NCBI GenBank assembly: GCA_947646415.1
Contig: CANSGN010000002.1
Coordinates: 109,519 to 173,518, forward strand
Direction of reading: 5' to 3'
From: an uncultured Clostridia bacterium
GTDB taxonomy: Bacteria > Bacillota > Clostridia > Christensenellales > UBA3700
Length of the DNA: 64,000 nucleotides
The position numbers were made by a program, and so were the translations under genes. Shown here one piece after another: positions 1 to 8,773 of the stretch. The notes under the pieces were generated by a model that saw only the letters and a list, made by a program, of their open reading frames with translations, was not told the origin of the DNA and searched no databases. Within the stretch, counting starts at the first letter, position 1. Every line of letters begins with the position of its first letter.

Positions 1-693
1 ACTCATGAGTCAAGCGAAAGCACAGCAGTACAGGCTAACAGCGGCATACTTTCGGGTGCGACGGCTGTAAGAGATTCGGTTGCAGGCGGTATTATTGGCG
101 AAATGATTAACGGAAACATTAACCATTGTTATGTTTCTTCCGCACGTATTTATTCAAACACAAGAGCATCGGGTATGGTTGGCAGAAAGACTAATTCCAA
201 TGCAATAACTATCCAAAACAGCTATGTGTTCAGAATAAGACTTAATGCAAGCGATAGAGCAATGGTTTTGACGGATACCGAGGGTGTAAAATGCAATAAT
301 GTTTATGCAGTTAAAATGGATATTTCAAGAGACGCAAACTTCAACAACATTGCAGCGGACAAGCAAATTGAGCGTGGCGATTTGATTAACACGGAAATTG
401 ACGGATTTGCAGTGTTCAAGGAGGACTATGCAGAACAACCTATTTTGAAAAATATGCTTTATGTAAAGCCAAGTGGTTATGAAGTTGAGTACTCCAAAAA
501 CGCAAATCGTAATTTGGTGGTATATGCAATGCTTGGCAACGGAAAAGATAATCAAATTGTTTGCAATATAGACGACGCTTGGAAGTCCGATTTAACAAAA
601 ACAGGTAAGAAAGTGGATATTTACACTGTAACATTAGGAGAAGGGGATAGTGCATTAAAATTGGTATTGCCTATTCACGTAACAGTAAAATAA
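1..693 (+). CDS. C-terminal part of a repeat-rich exported/surface protein (5' truncated)
   Basis: The reading frame is open from base 1, so the gene begins upstream of the window; the first in-window ATG at 103 is not the real start. The visible N-terminal part has short repeats such as SGATAVRDSVAGGIIGEM followed by INHCYVSSARIY and SGMVGRKT, resembling the GLUG-type beta-solenoid repeats of clostridial surface proteins (family knowledge). The last 100 residues are not repetitive and I do not recognise them. It ends 10 bp before the Mrp-like gene, so the two may share a transcript. No sorting signal is visible at the C-terminus. Function is unknown; attachment or extracellular scaffolding is only an inference. 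Confidence 0.6.
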   Translation, partial: THESSESTAVQANSGILSGATAVRDSVAGGIIGEMINGNINHCYVSSARIYSNTRASGMVGRKTNSNAITIQNSYVFRIRLNASDRAMVLTDTEGVKCNNVYAVKMDISRDANFNNIAADKQIERGDLINTEIDGFAVFKEDYAEQPILKNMLYVKPSGYEVEYSKNANRNLVVYAMLGNGKDNQIVCNIDDAWKSDLTKTGKKVDIYTVTLGEGDSALKLVLPIHVTVK

Positions 694-703
694 GGAGCGC
701 TTT

Positions 704-1528
704 ATGAGCGAATGTAATGGAAATTGTTCAAGTTGCGGTCAAAAAGGCGGTTGTGACAGCCCTTTAAAAAAGCTTGAGCAAAACAAAAACAGCAATATAA
801 AAAAAGTTATAGGTATTGTAAGCGGTAAAGGCGGCGTAGGTAAATCTTTGACTACAGCTTGCCTTGCAACCGTATTTCAATCAAAAGGTTTTAAAACAGG
901 TATAATCGACGGAGATATTACGGGTGCTTCTATCCCTAACATTTTCGGGCTTGATAGCGGTATTGCAAGTGACGGGGAGTATATGATTCCCGCAGTTACA
1001 AAAACAGGTATCAAAGCGATAAGCATAAACTTGTTGCTAGAAACTCCCGACAGCCCTGTAGTATGGCGTGGCTCTATGCTATCCAATGTTTTAAAACAAT
1101 TTTGGACAGATGTAAGATGGGACGAAATAGACTATATGTTTATTGATATGCCTCCTGGAACAGGCGATATTCCGCTTACTGCATTTCAGTCGTTGCCAAT
1201 CGACGGAATTGTTATTGTAACATCTCCGCAAGATTTGGTATCTATGATAGTAAAAAAAGCATACAATATGGCAAAGCTTATGAACATACCAATCTTAGGC
1301 ATTGTGGAAAATATGAGCTATATCGAGTGTAGCGATTGCGGAAAGAGGATATATCCGTTTGGAGAGGGCAAAGCAGACAGAGTTGCACAGGAACTTGGCG
1401 TAAAATTGCTTGCTAAAACTCCGATAAATCCAAGTATAGCAAAAGCGTGCGATGATGGTAATATTGAGGATATAAGCATACCGAGTTATGAAAAAGCGGC
1501 GGAAATGATTATTGAAATCTTAAAATAA
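704..1528 (+). CDS. Mrp/ApbC (NBP35-type) P-loop ATPase, Fe-S cluster carrier
   Basis: A 274-aa cytosolic protein with the deviant Walker A motif SGKGGVGKS at residues 40-48, a DMPPGTGD segment typical of Mrp/NBP35 proteins, and a CxxC pair in a YIECSDCGKRIYPFG context that in this family holds a bridging Fe-S cluster in the dimer. Four cysteines (4, 8, 11, 17) near the N-terminus form a second cluster-like motif, as in NBP35 and many clostridial Mrp proteins. The family carries and inserts Fe-S clusters into apo-proteins. The start at ATG 704 is supported by AGGAG 10 nt upstream. A hairpin follows the gene, so it probably closes the transcript. Confident family call; client proteins unknown. 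Confidence 0.92.
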   Translation: MSECNGNCSSCGQKGGCDSPLKKLEQNKNSNIKKVIGIVSGKGGVGKSLTTACLATVFQSKGFKTGIIDGDITGASIPNIFGLDSGIASDGEYMIPAVTKTGIKAISINLLLETPDSPVVWRGSMLSNVLKQFWTDVRWDEIDYMFIDMPPGTGDIPLTAFQSLPIDGIVIVTSPQDLVSMIVKKAYNMAKLMNIPILGIVENMSYIECSDCGKRIYPFGEGKADRVAQELGVKLLAKTPINPSIAKACDDGNIEDISIPSYEKAAEMIIEILK

Positions 1529-1572
1529 AATCTTAGCCGAGGCAAGTTACTTTTGTCACGGCTGATTTTATG
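1527..1572 (+). terminator. Hairpin after the Mrp-like gene
   Basis: AAAATCttAGCCG (1527-1539) pairs with CGGCTgATTTT (1559-1569) around a 19-nt loop. The T-run is short and interrupted, so it is a modest terminator. Confidence 0.45.
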
Positions 1573-1700
1573 TTATTTGATAGATTAATGTTTTTAATTT
1601 TATATTAATAGGAAGATAAATTTTATAATAAATAAAAACATGTTTAAATAATATGTATTGTTATATTAAAATATAATTATAAAAAATATAGTGGTGGTTT

Positions 1701-4274
1701 ATGAAAAAACAAAAAGAACGACAACCTTTATCGTCTGTCGACGTGGATATTGCCACAGGTTTGACAGATGCTCAAATTGCGGAGAGAAAACAAAAGGGAT
1801 ACATAAACAGCGTTAAAATAGGCTCGTCAAAGTCCTATTTTAGTATTTTTGTTGGAAATATTTTTACTTTTTTCAACTTGATTTGTTTTTTGGTTTTTAT
1901 ATGGCTTATCACTGTAATCGAAGATTTTAACGGGGTTAAAAATCTTGCCTTTATGGTAATAATCGCTGCTAATATCATAATCGGAATAGCGCAGGAAATA
2001 AGGGCAAAATTGACCATGGATAAACTTTCTTTGTTGTCATCGCCCGATGTAAAGGCGTTTAGGAACGGCAGCGAAGTTTCCATAAAGCTAAACGAAATAT
2101 TGCTTGGCGAAATAATAAAACTAAAAGCAGGTGCTCAAGTTTGTTCGGACAGCGTGATTCGCGAGGGAGAAGTGGAAGTAAACGAAGCTTTGCTTACGGG
2201 CGAATCTCAAGCAATCAAAAAAGGTATCGGGGATATTTTGCTTTCGGGTAGTTTTATAGTTAGCGGCAGTTGCGTTGCGGAAGTTGACCATATCGCGGAA
2301 GATAACTATATTCAAAAATTAGCTATGGATGCTAAGCAATTTAAAAAGGTCGATTCCGAATTATTGCATTCATTAAAATTCATATTCAAAATTATTTCAA
2401 TTATAATTTTCCCTATTGTTATTGGGGCGTTTTTTACAAATTGGAACGATGCACTTATGGAAATCGCTGTGGGAAAAGGCTTGGATTTCAAAGATACATT
2501 GTTTTATGCCATAGGACATTTGGGCGAGTTCAGCGGGGCGGAGTTGTATTCTGCTTATAGGCTTGCCGTAACACCTACAAGTACTGCAATCATAGGTATG
2601 ATACCTGCGGGATTGTTTTTGTTGACATCCGTTGCTTTGGCAGTGGGCGTAGTAAGACTTGCAAAACATAAGGCTTTGGTACAACAGCTATATTCGATAG
2701 AAACACTTGCAAGGGTGGATATGTTGTGCCTTGACAAAACGGGTACAATCACGGACGGTACAATGAGCGTTCGTAAAATAGAGTGTGCAAAAATTGCGGA
2801 AGAAGATATAAAAAAGATAATATCAAGTATGCAATTTGCTTTGGGCGAAAATAACCAAACGGCCGATGCTTTGATTAAATATTTCGGTAAGGAAGAATAT
2901 TTGCAAGCGACAGGAGTCATACATTTTTCTTCCGAAAGGAAATGTACTGCCGTTAAGTTTAAGGATGAGGCATTGTATGTTTTAGGTGCACCGGAATATG
3001 CTACCGATATGTTAAATAAAAACTTGCAACAAGTGATTGAAGATAATTCTAAACTAGGATTTAGGTGCTTATTGCTTTGCAAAAACGGTGCAGTAGCGGA
3101 TGAAATAGACAGTATCCCTACACGTAATACACCGATTGCTATAATAGTAATTGAGGATAATATTAAGGAAGATGCACCTGAGATAATCGACTATTTCAAA
3201 CAAAACGGGGTCGACGTAAGGGTTATAAGCGGTGACAATCCTGTAACCGTAAGTGAGGTTGCAAGGCGTGTTGGAATAAATAATGCCGATAAATACATTA
3301 ATTTGCACAATATGTCGGATGAGGAAATCCGTGAGATAGCAATGGATTATACTGTTTTCGGCAGGGTTAATCCAGCACAAAAAAAGTTGCTTGTACAAAT
3401 TTTTAAGGAAAACAATCATACAGTTGCAATGACGGGAGATGGTATCAACGATATTCTTGCACTAAAGGAAGCAAACTGTTCAATAGCTATGGCAAACGGC
3501 TCGGAAGCTACAAGAAATATAGCACAAATAGTTTTGCTTGATAGCAATTTTGCAAGTATGCCTAAAGTAGTAGGCGAGGGCAGACGTGTTGTTAACAATA
3601 TTGAAAGAGCAAGTGCATTGTTTTTAACAAAAACCGTATTCTCAATGCTTTTCCAAATAATGCTTATTTTTATGGGAATTGAAATGCCGTTAGAGCCAAT
3701 TCATCTTTCATTTATAAGCTTTTTCAGCATAGGCGTACCGTCATTCTTCTTGGCACTTGAGCCTAACAACAGGAAGATAGAAGGACGGTTTATCGTCAAT
3801 GTAAGCAAACGAGTTATTCCTGCCGGTATAGGTGTCGCCGTCAATGTATTTTTGCTTATGATTTTGTCTCAAGTTACAGGTATTGTACAAATACCTATTG
3901 AGCAATTAAACACAGCAGTTTTGATAAGTGTATATTTGACATTCTCTATAATACTGTTTAACGTTTGCAAACCATTCAATTATATGCGTGTGATTTTGTA
4001 TGGCATTATGTTTGGACTTGCAATGATTTGTATAGTATTTATGCCTATGGTAAACGGATTTTGGAATGGCAATTTGAATTTGTTTAAGCTTGCTTCGATA
4101 ACAGATATTACAACTATATTTATGATAATGTCGCTATTATTAATAAGCATATATACGATAAAAGTTTGCAACTTTATTGCAGACCAATTTAAACTCGATG
4201 AAAAAGGAAAAGTTTACTTTGATACCGAATTGATTCGTAAGTTTAAAGAACTTTTTAAAAAGGAGAACAGATAA
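1701..4274 (+). CDS. P-type cation-transporting ATPase
   Basis: This 857-aa integral membrane protein has the P-type ATPase hallmarks: actuator motif LTGES, phosphorylation motif CLDKTGTITDG, nucleotide-binding region, GDGINDI hinge, and six or more hydrophobic segments around residues 45-95, 225-250, 300-320 and in the C-terminal third. It couples ATP hydrolysis to cation movement across the membrane. The M4 segment reads GMIPAGLFLLTS rather than the PEGLP of Ca/Mg pumps or CPC of heavy-metal pumps, so the ion cannot be assigned; this variant is common in Bacillota. It abuts the AlkD-like gene (stop TAA 4272-4274, next start GTG 4275), so the two are probably co-transcribed. Confidence 0.88.
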   Translation: MKKQKERQPLSSVDVDIATGLTDAQIAERKQKGYINSVKIGSSKSYFSIFVGNIFTFFNLICFLVFIWLITVIEDFNGVKNLAFMVIIAANIIIGIAQEIRAKLTMDKLSLLSSPDVKAFRNGSEVSIKLNEILLGEIIKLKAGAQVCSDSVIREGEVEVNEALLTGESQAIKKGIGDILLSGSFIVSGSCVAEVDHIAEDNYIQKLAMDAKQFKKVDSELLHSLKFIFKIISIIIFPIVIGAFFTNWNDALMEIAVGKGLDFKDTLFYAIGHLGEFSGAELYSAYRLAVTPTSTAIIGMIPAGLFLLTSVALAVGVVRLAKHKALVQQLYSIETLARVDMLCLDKTGTITDGTMSVRKIECAKIAEEDIKKIISSMQFALGENNQTADALIKYFGKEEYLQATGVIHFSSERKCTAVKFKDEALYVLGAPEYATDMLNKNLQQVIEDNSKLGFRCLLLCKNGAVADEIDSIPTRNTPIAIIVIEDNIKEDAPEIIDYFKQNGVDVRVISGDNPVTVSEVARRVGINNADKYINLHNMSDEEIREIAMDYTVFGRVNPAQKKLLVQIFKENNHTVAMTGDGINDILALKEANCSIAMANGSEATRNIAQIVLLDSNFASMPKVVGEGRRVVNNIERASALFLTKTVFSMLFQIMLIFMGIEMPLEPIHLSFISFFSIGVPSFFLALEPNNRKIEGRFIVNVSKRVIPAGIGVAVNVFLLMILSQVTGIVQIPIEQLNTAVLISVYLTFSIILFNVCKPFNYMRVILYGIMFGLAMICIVFMPMVNGFWNGNLNLFKLASITDITTIFMIMSLLLISIYTIKVCNFIADQFKLDEKGKVYFDTELIRKFKELFKKENR

Positions 4275-4976
4275 GTGAGTGGATTTATTGCCGATAGCTT
4301 GAAAGATGCAATAAGAGAGCCTAAGTATAAAAAATATCAACAAAAAATAACTTGCTCCAAATATCCCAAGCAAGGTATACGTATGGTGCATTTAAGGGCT
4401 TGTGCAAAACAACTTGCTCAGGAAATAAAGCTTTCAGACCTTATAGGATATAAGCCTAGTTTTTTGGAAGAACTTACAACTCTAGGTTTGATTATAGCAT
4501 ATTATCCCGCCGATGATATAAGGGAAAAGTTTGAGGCAATAGACTATTTTATAAGCATAAACGATAATTGGTCGACGAGCGACACCATTATAAGCACAAT
4601 AAAAGATAGGAGTGACTACTACTTCGAATATCTTATGGAAATGATGAAAGAAAGCGGTTGGCGTGGCAGATTTGCTATCACTTCACTTCTGTGGTTGTTT
4701 TTGGATAAAGAGCATATACATACGATTTTCGACGGGTTATATAATGTTTCTTACGGCGATTATTATGTGGATATGGCAGTATCATGGCTACTTTCAAAAG
4801 CCTATGAGGAGTTTAAGGACGAGGTGGAGGAAGTTTTTGAAAACGCACCTCTTAATAAGTTTGTGCTTAAAACCACATTTGTAAAAATAAGAGATATTGT
4901 CGGGATATCTCAACAGGAAAAAGACAGAATGGAAGAAATTTTAAAGGATGTACTATGCAAAAAGGGGATGTTTTAG
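4275..4976 (+). CDS. DNA alkylation repair protein, AlkD-like HEAT-repeat fold
   Basis: This 233-aa protein matches the layout of AlkD-type DNA glycosylases: helical repeats, a DNWSTSDT segment (family signature D-N-W-x-x-x-D), an aromatic and acidic middle, an AVSWLLSKAYEE segment, and a late helix with KIRDI. AlkD proteins remove bulky or positively charged alkylated bases such as 3- and 7-methylpurines. The start is GTG at 4275, immediately after the ATPase stop. Its end overlaps the RNA methyltransferase start by 22 nt, so translation is coupled. The family call rests on motif pattern only; non-enzymatic HEAT relatives are possible. Confidence 0.72.
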   Translation: MSGFIADSLKDAIREPKYKKYQQKITCSKYPKQGIRMVHLRACAKQLAQEIKLSDLIGYKPSFLEELTTLGLIIAYYPADDIREKFEAIDYFISINDNWSTSDTIISTIKDRSDYYFEYLMEMMKESGWRGRFAITSLLWLFLDKEHIHTIFDGLYNVSYGDYYVDMAVSWLLSKAYEEFKDEVEEVFENAPLNKFVLKTTFVKIRDIVGISQQEKDRMEEILKDVLCKKGMF

Positions 4977-6367
4977 AACTTACAATCGAAAGCGTCGGTA
5001 TGGACGGCGAGGGTGTTGCAAAACAGGACGGAATGGTAATTTTCGTCCCTTTTACTCTTGTAGGCGAAGTTGTAAAATGCGAAGTGACTTTTGTTAAAAA
5101 ATCTTTTGCAAAAGCAAAAGTAATCAAGCTTATCAAAGGAGCGGAAGATAGAGTTCAGCCGTTGTGTCCTCATTTTAGGAAGTGTGGCGGTTGCGATATG
5201 CAGCATATTACATACTTAAAGCAACTTGCTATAAAAGGTGAAAACGTGAAAAACTGCTTTAAAAAGTATGCAGGGGAGCAAGTGCAAGTAAATGATGTTA
5301 TTCCGTCCGATAATGTTTTTTATTATAGGAACAAAGCGCAGTTCCCGTTGTTTGAAAAAGACGGCAAAGTTTGCTTGGGCTTTTATAAGGAGAAAACTCA
5401 CGAATTTGTTAAAATTGATAAGTGTTATTTATTATCCGATTGGTGTGATAAATTTACACAATCTTTTTTAAAAGTGGCAAACGAATTAAAGCTTAGCTGT
5501 TATAACGAAAAAACGCATAGCGGTTTGCTAAGGCATTTGGTTTTAAGAAAGTTAAATGACGTTGTAAGTGTGACAGTCGTTGTCAATAGCAAAAAGTTTA
5601 ATTATACGGATAAATTTGTAAAAGAACTATCAAAAATCGGTATTAAATTTTCATTTTATGTGTCACACAATACCGATAAAACTAATTTGATTATGTCTAA
5701 TGCCTATAATTTGTATGGAGATAAAGATATAAAAACGGATATTCTAGGTATTACTACTTTTGTAAATCCAATGTCATTTATGCAAATTAACGATTATATA
5801 AGGGATAAAATATATACAAAAGTTAGCGAATTGGTGTTGGACAGCAATAGTAAAATCGTCATAGATGCGTATTCAGGTGTAGGCGTGTTAACAAACATAC
5901 TAGCTCAATGTGCGGATAAAGTATACGGCATAGAAATTGTTCCGCAAGCGGTGCAAAATGCTGACCAGCTTGCCAAAATAAACGGAAATCAAAACAAAAT
6001 TGTCAACATTTGCGGAGATAGCGCAGTCGAACTTCCAAAATTGGCAGAAAAAATTCGCGGCGACTTGATGAATGTTCAAAATAATGGACAGACTACTTCA
6101 TCCATAAATTCAATACAACTGAATGACGGTTTCACAGTAGTTCTTGACCCGCCTCGAAAAGGTTGCGATACACAAGTATTAGAAAGCTTGCTAAAAGCTA
6201 AACCAAACAAAATAATATACATATCATGCAATCCCGCAACCCTTGCCCGCGATGTCGCAATACTAAAACAAAACTACCAACTATCCCTGGTCCAACCATA
6301 CGACATGTTCCCCCAAACCTCCCATATCGAAACTCTGGTTTGTCTCGAGAGAAAGTATCAAAAATAA
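4955..6367 (+). CDS. RNA uracil-5-methyltransferase, RumA/TrmA family
   Basis: A 470-aa protein with an N-terminal TRAM-like RNA-binding domain (about 1-60), the Fe-S motif CPHFRKCGGC (about 69-78), a SAM-binding Rossmann domain (IDAYSGVGVLTNILA) and the catalytic segments DPPRKGC and YISCNPATLARD. It methylates C5 of uridine in RNA; homologues in Bacillota act on 23S rRNA positions U747/U1939 (family knowledge, exact target not determinable here). The gene overlaps the upstream AlkD-like gene, giving an ATPase-AlkD-RumA operon. Its end marks the last clearly core-chromosomal gene before the AT-rich island. Strong call. Confidence 0.93.
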   Translation: MQKGDVLELTIESVGMDGEGVAKQDGMVIFVPFTLVGEVVKCEVTFVKKSFAKAKVIKLIKGAEDRVQPLCPHFRKCGGCDMQHITYLKQLAIKGENVKNCFKKYAGEQVQVNDVIPSDNVFYYRNKAQFPLFEKDGKVCLGFYKEKTHEFVKIDKCYLLSDWCDKFTQSFLKVANELKLSCYNEKTHSGLLRHLVLRKLNDVVSVTVVVNSKKFNYTDKFVKELSKIGIKFSFYVSHNTDKTNLIMSNAYNLYGDKDIKTDILGITTFVNPMSFMQINDYIRDKIYTKVSELVLDSNSKIVIDAYSGVGVLTNILAQCADKVYGIEIVPQAVQNADQLAKINGNQNKIVNICGDSAVELPKLAEKIRGDLMNVQNNGQTTSSINSIQLNDGFTVVLDPPRKGCDTQVLESLLKAKPNKIIYISCNPATLARDVAILKQNYQLSLVQPYDMFPQTSHIETLVCLERKYQK

Positions 6368-6404
6368 CGAAAAATTGAACAAAATAAGGGTAAAATAACA
6401 CATT

Positions 6405-6449
6405 TTAAGCATCAGTAACATAAATTTTTACTTGATGCTTAATTTTTTT
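6405..6449 (+). terminator. Rho-independent terminator closing the chromosomal operon
   Basis: TTAAGCATCA (6405-6414) is a perfect 10-bp inverted repeat with TGATGCTTAA (6433-6442), followed by seven T. It insulates the island that follows. Confidence 0.85.
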
Positions 6450-6558
6450 ACTCAAAATACATAAACCTTTTGAAGTCTTGAACCTAGCAGATGACTAAAC
6501 ATAACCTAAGACTGTGGGAACATATTGACATTTTTACAGTTAAATATAGTAAAAAATA

Positions 6559-6587
6559 TTGAATAAATATAATGAAAATGATATAAT
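6559..6587 (+). promoter_or_regulatory. Sigma-A-type promoter
   Basis: TTGAAT (6559-6564), 17 bp, TATAAT (6582-6587), located 35 bp upstream of the TTG start at 6622. Confidence 0.7.
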
Positions 6588-6621
6588 TAAAAAGTAATTT
6601 GAATTTATGGAGTAGATAACA

Positions 6622-7269
6622 TTGAACGGACAAAAAAGATTTAATGAGTACTTTGCAAAATTGATTTTGAAATATTGTTATAAAGATAAATATTCAAATT
6701 TGCAAATTTTAGATAAACCAGATTTAAGAGATATAGAACACAATATAGGGATAGAGGTCGTTTATAGTATGGAACAAGATAGGTCAGAAGCTCTGTTTTT
6801 GCAAAGACAAATATCTTGTTGTATAGATGAAAATAGAAAAGTAAAATTACAAAAAAAATTAGATACAATACACAAAAAACATAAAAATGACAACTATGAA
6901 TATGAATACCATGGCAATTTTGCAAATGGAGTAGAAGATACATATTTAAAAGAAATATTTGACTGTGTCAGAAATAAAGTAGATAAATTAAATAAATGTT
7001 TAAATTATGAAGAATTAGATAGTTATGAATTGTTTATTAATTCTGCAGTGCCAATTAGTGAATTTGGAGAACAATTTGATGTGTTGGAAAAATTAGAAGA
7101 AATAAACCAAGGAGAAAGAAAATTTGATGTGATACATGTTTTAGCGTATTATGATTTAATAACATTTGATATGTTAAATAAGCAAATTGAAAGAAAAAAG
7201 CTGTATTATTTTTATGAAAGAATAGGAAAAGCAGCAGAAGAACTAATGAACAAACCCCCTCTCGATTGA
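6622..7269 (+). CDS. Hypothetical cytosolic protein
   Basis: A 215-aa protein I do not recognise. It is rich in Lys, Glu, Tyr and Asn, has a basic charged middle (KLDTIHKKHKNDNYEYE) and predicted helices, and no signal peptide or membrane segment. The start is TTG 6622, chosen because TATGGAG lies 9 nt upstream and a good promoter sits just before it. It has its own promoter and terminator, so it is a stand-alone unit at the left edge of the AT-rich island. The N-terminal hydrophilic half and a VEVVYSM-like segment hint at a nuclease-like fold, but I cannot support a function. Confidence 0.55.
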   Translation: MNGQKRFNEYFAKLILKYCYKDKYSNLQILDKPDLRDIEHNIGIEVVYSMEQDRSEALFLQRQISCCIDENRKVKLQKKLDTIHKKHKNDNYEYEYHGNFANGVEDTYLKEIFDCVRNKVDKLNKCLNYEELDSYELFINSAVPISEFGEQFDVLEKLEEINQGERKFDVIHVLAYYDLITFDMLNKQIERKKLYYFYERIGKAAEELMNKPPLD

Positions 7270-7285
7270 ATATCGAAAGGGGGTT
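7253..7285. terminator. Bidirectional terminator between convergent genes
   Basis: AACCCCCT and AGGGGGTT flank an inner TCGAT/ATCGA stem, giving one long hairpin overlapping the stop of the 6622 gene and lying 5 nt before the end of the minus-strand gene. T/A runs lie on both sides. Confidence 0.75.
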
Positions 7286-7289
7286 AATT

Positions 7290-7550
7290 TTATATACCAA
7301 ACACTTTAGCAATTTTTGCTCCTATATTTATACCACATTCAAAGTGAAAGTTGTCACTTAAAGTAATTAATTGAGTATAAATATTCATAACCTGTTCAAG
7401 TTGTTGCAATTGATTCGTGGAAAGAGTTGATTGCAATTCTTTTAAAGCTATATCTAATTTGTTTTGACATGAAGTAACTTCATTGGGTTGGTTTTCTAGC
7501 AATTCCATTAATTTTCCGCTAATAATTTCATAAATGTCTTCAATTTTCAT
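7290..7550 (-). CDS. Small helical hypothetical protein
   Basis: An 86-aa helical protein beginning MKIEDIYEIISGKLMELLEN. The start at 7550 is preferred over the upstream ATG at 7562 because GGAGAA lies at the right distance before it. It is largely amphipathic helix with Leu/Gln-rich stretches and no membrane segment. It is divergent from the XRE regulator gene and convergent with the 6622 gene. I do not recognise it. Small helical partners beside XRE regulators are common in mobile islands, but no function can be assigned. Confidence 0.55.
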   Translation of the reverse strand: MKIEDIYEIISGKLMELLENQPNEVTSCQNKLDIALKELQSTLSTNQLQQLEQVMNIYTQLITLSDNFHFECGINIGAKIAKVFGI

Positions 7551-7630
7551 ATTTTTCTCCATAAATGCTTGTTTTTATTTAGTTTAACTCTTTTTTCATA
7601 CTAAGTCAAGATGTTAATTTCATATAACTA

Positions 7631-7680
7631 TAGTTGTTTATAATTATTTTGATAATGTTATATAATATATAAAACAACTA
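7631..7680 (+). promoter_or_regulatory. XRE promoter region flanked by an inverted repeat (candidate operator)
   Basis: TAGTTGTTTATA (7631-7642) and TATAAAACAACTA (7668-7680) are near-perfect inverted repeats bracketing a TATATAAT-rich core, directly upstream of the XRE gene's ribosome site. This is the arrangement expected for autoregulation by the encoded HTH protein (inference). Confidence 0.5.
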
Positions 7681-7695
7681 TTATTGGAGAAAAAA

Positions 7696-8022
7696 ATGGA
7701 TCTAAAAACTAAAATAAAAGAAATTATGAAACAACAAGGATATACAATATATTCTTTATCAAAAGCAACTGATTTATCTCAGACTAGTATAGCTAATTGG
7801 TTCAATAAGTTAAATTATGAGCCTAGTATTTCAGCATTAGAAAAAATATGTGAGGTGTTTGGCATTTCTATGGCGGAACTATTTGCTTCTGAGAATGATG
7901 TGATGCTACCATGTAAAGATGATATGAAGGAAATTTATCATAAATGGCAAAGGCTAACACCTATACAGAGAAATGCTGTAAAAGTACACATTGATAGTTA
8001 TATAAAAGGTAAAGGTTGTTGA
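7696..8022 (+). CDS. XRE-family HTH transcriptional regulator
   Basis: A 108-aa protein with an N-terminal HTH_3 domain: GYTIYSLSKATDLSQTSIAN is the helix-turn-helix region, followed by PSISALEKICEVFGISMAEL, which is canonical for Cro/CI-type regulators. The C-terminal 40 residues are helical (KWQRLTPIQRNAVKVHID) and likely mediate dimerisation. The start is ATG 7696 with TTGGAGA 5-10 nt upstream; an in-frame TTG at 7684 overlaps that site and is less likely. It sits 40 bp before the LytTR regulator and may set the on/off state of the agr cassette or of the island. Target genes are unknown apart from likely autoregulation. Confidence 0.85.
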   Translation: MDLKTKIKEIMKQQGYTIYSLSKATDLSQTSIANWFNKLNYEPSISALEKICEVFGISMAELFASENDVMLPCKDDMKEIYHKWQRLTPIQRNAVKVHIDSYIKGKGC

Positions 8023-8062
8023 CTTTAAAAGTACAATATGATAATATAGGAGTATGAGCAAA

Positions 8063-8773
8063 ATGATAAAAGTTGCTATATGTGATGATGAGATATCAAT
8101 AGCAAATGAATTGCATGATTTAATATGCAAACACGGAAACCAAGAAAAATATGAGTTCTTTATTTATGACAATGGCAATGATTTACTATTGTCAGATTTA
8201 AAGTTGTATGATATGGTATTTTTGGACATTGAACTAGGTGACATGTGTGGAATAGATGTTGGTAATGAATTGAAGAAAGTAAACAAAACAGCTATATTAT
8301 TTTATGTGACTAATCATGCTAACTATATATCAGAAGCATTAAGGCAAACACCATTTCAATTTATATTAAAGCCTTTGAAAGAAAAAGAAAAATTATTTAT
8401 TGAAGAATTTAACAGAGGATTAAAAAAATTATTAAAAGAAAGGAATGTTATAAATGTAACAACAAATAATGGAAATGAAATTATTAAAGTACAGTCTATT
8501 CAATTTATTGAATGTTTAAATAGAAAATTAGAATTTCATTTGCAAGATAAAACAATTTATACTTCAGGAAAAATAAAAGATTTAAAAGATAGGTTATTAC
8601 CATATGGATTTGAACAATGTCATGTCAGTTATTTATTAAATTTGCGATATGTTTCTCAAATTAAAGGATATAATGTATATTTATTTAATGGTGATATATT
8701 GCCTATAAGTAAAAGATATTTAACTACAATCAAAGAATCTTTTGCAAAATACTTAGCGGGGATTTTAATATAA
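8063..8773 (+). CDS. LytTR-family response regulator, AgrA-like
   Basis: A 236-aa protein with an N-terminal receiver domain (acidic DDE near residues 8-10, phospho-acceptor Asp in MVFLDIELG, Lys in FILKPL) and a C-terminal LytTR DNA-binding domain (IQFIECLNRKLEFHL ... FEQCHVSYLLNLRYV ... GDILPISKRY). It is phosphorylated by the kinase encoded next to it and binds paired direct repeats. The start is taken as ATG 8063, because TAGGAG ends 10 nt upstream, whereas the ATG at 8054 is only 1 nt from it. The stop overlaps the kinase start (TAATG). The paired repeats upstream of agrB and both agrD genes are the predicted binding sites. Confidence 0.9.
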   Translation: MIKVAICDDEISIANELHDLICKHGNQEKYEFFIYDNGNDLLLSDLKLYDMVFLDIELGDMCGIDVGNELKKVNKTAILFYVTNHANYISEALRQTPFQFILKPLKEKEKLFIEEFNRGLKKLLKERNVINVTTNNGNEIIKVQSIQFIECLNRKLEFHLQDKTIYTSGKIKDLKDRLLPYGFEQCHVSYLLNLRYVSQIKGYNVYLFNGDILPISKRYLTTIKESFAKYLAGILI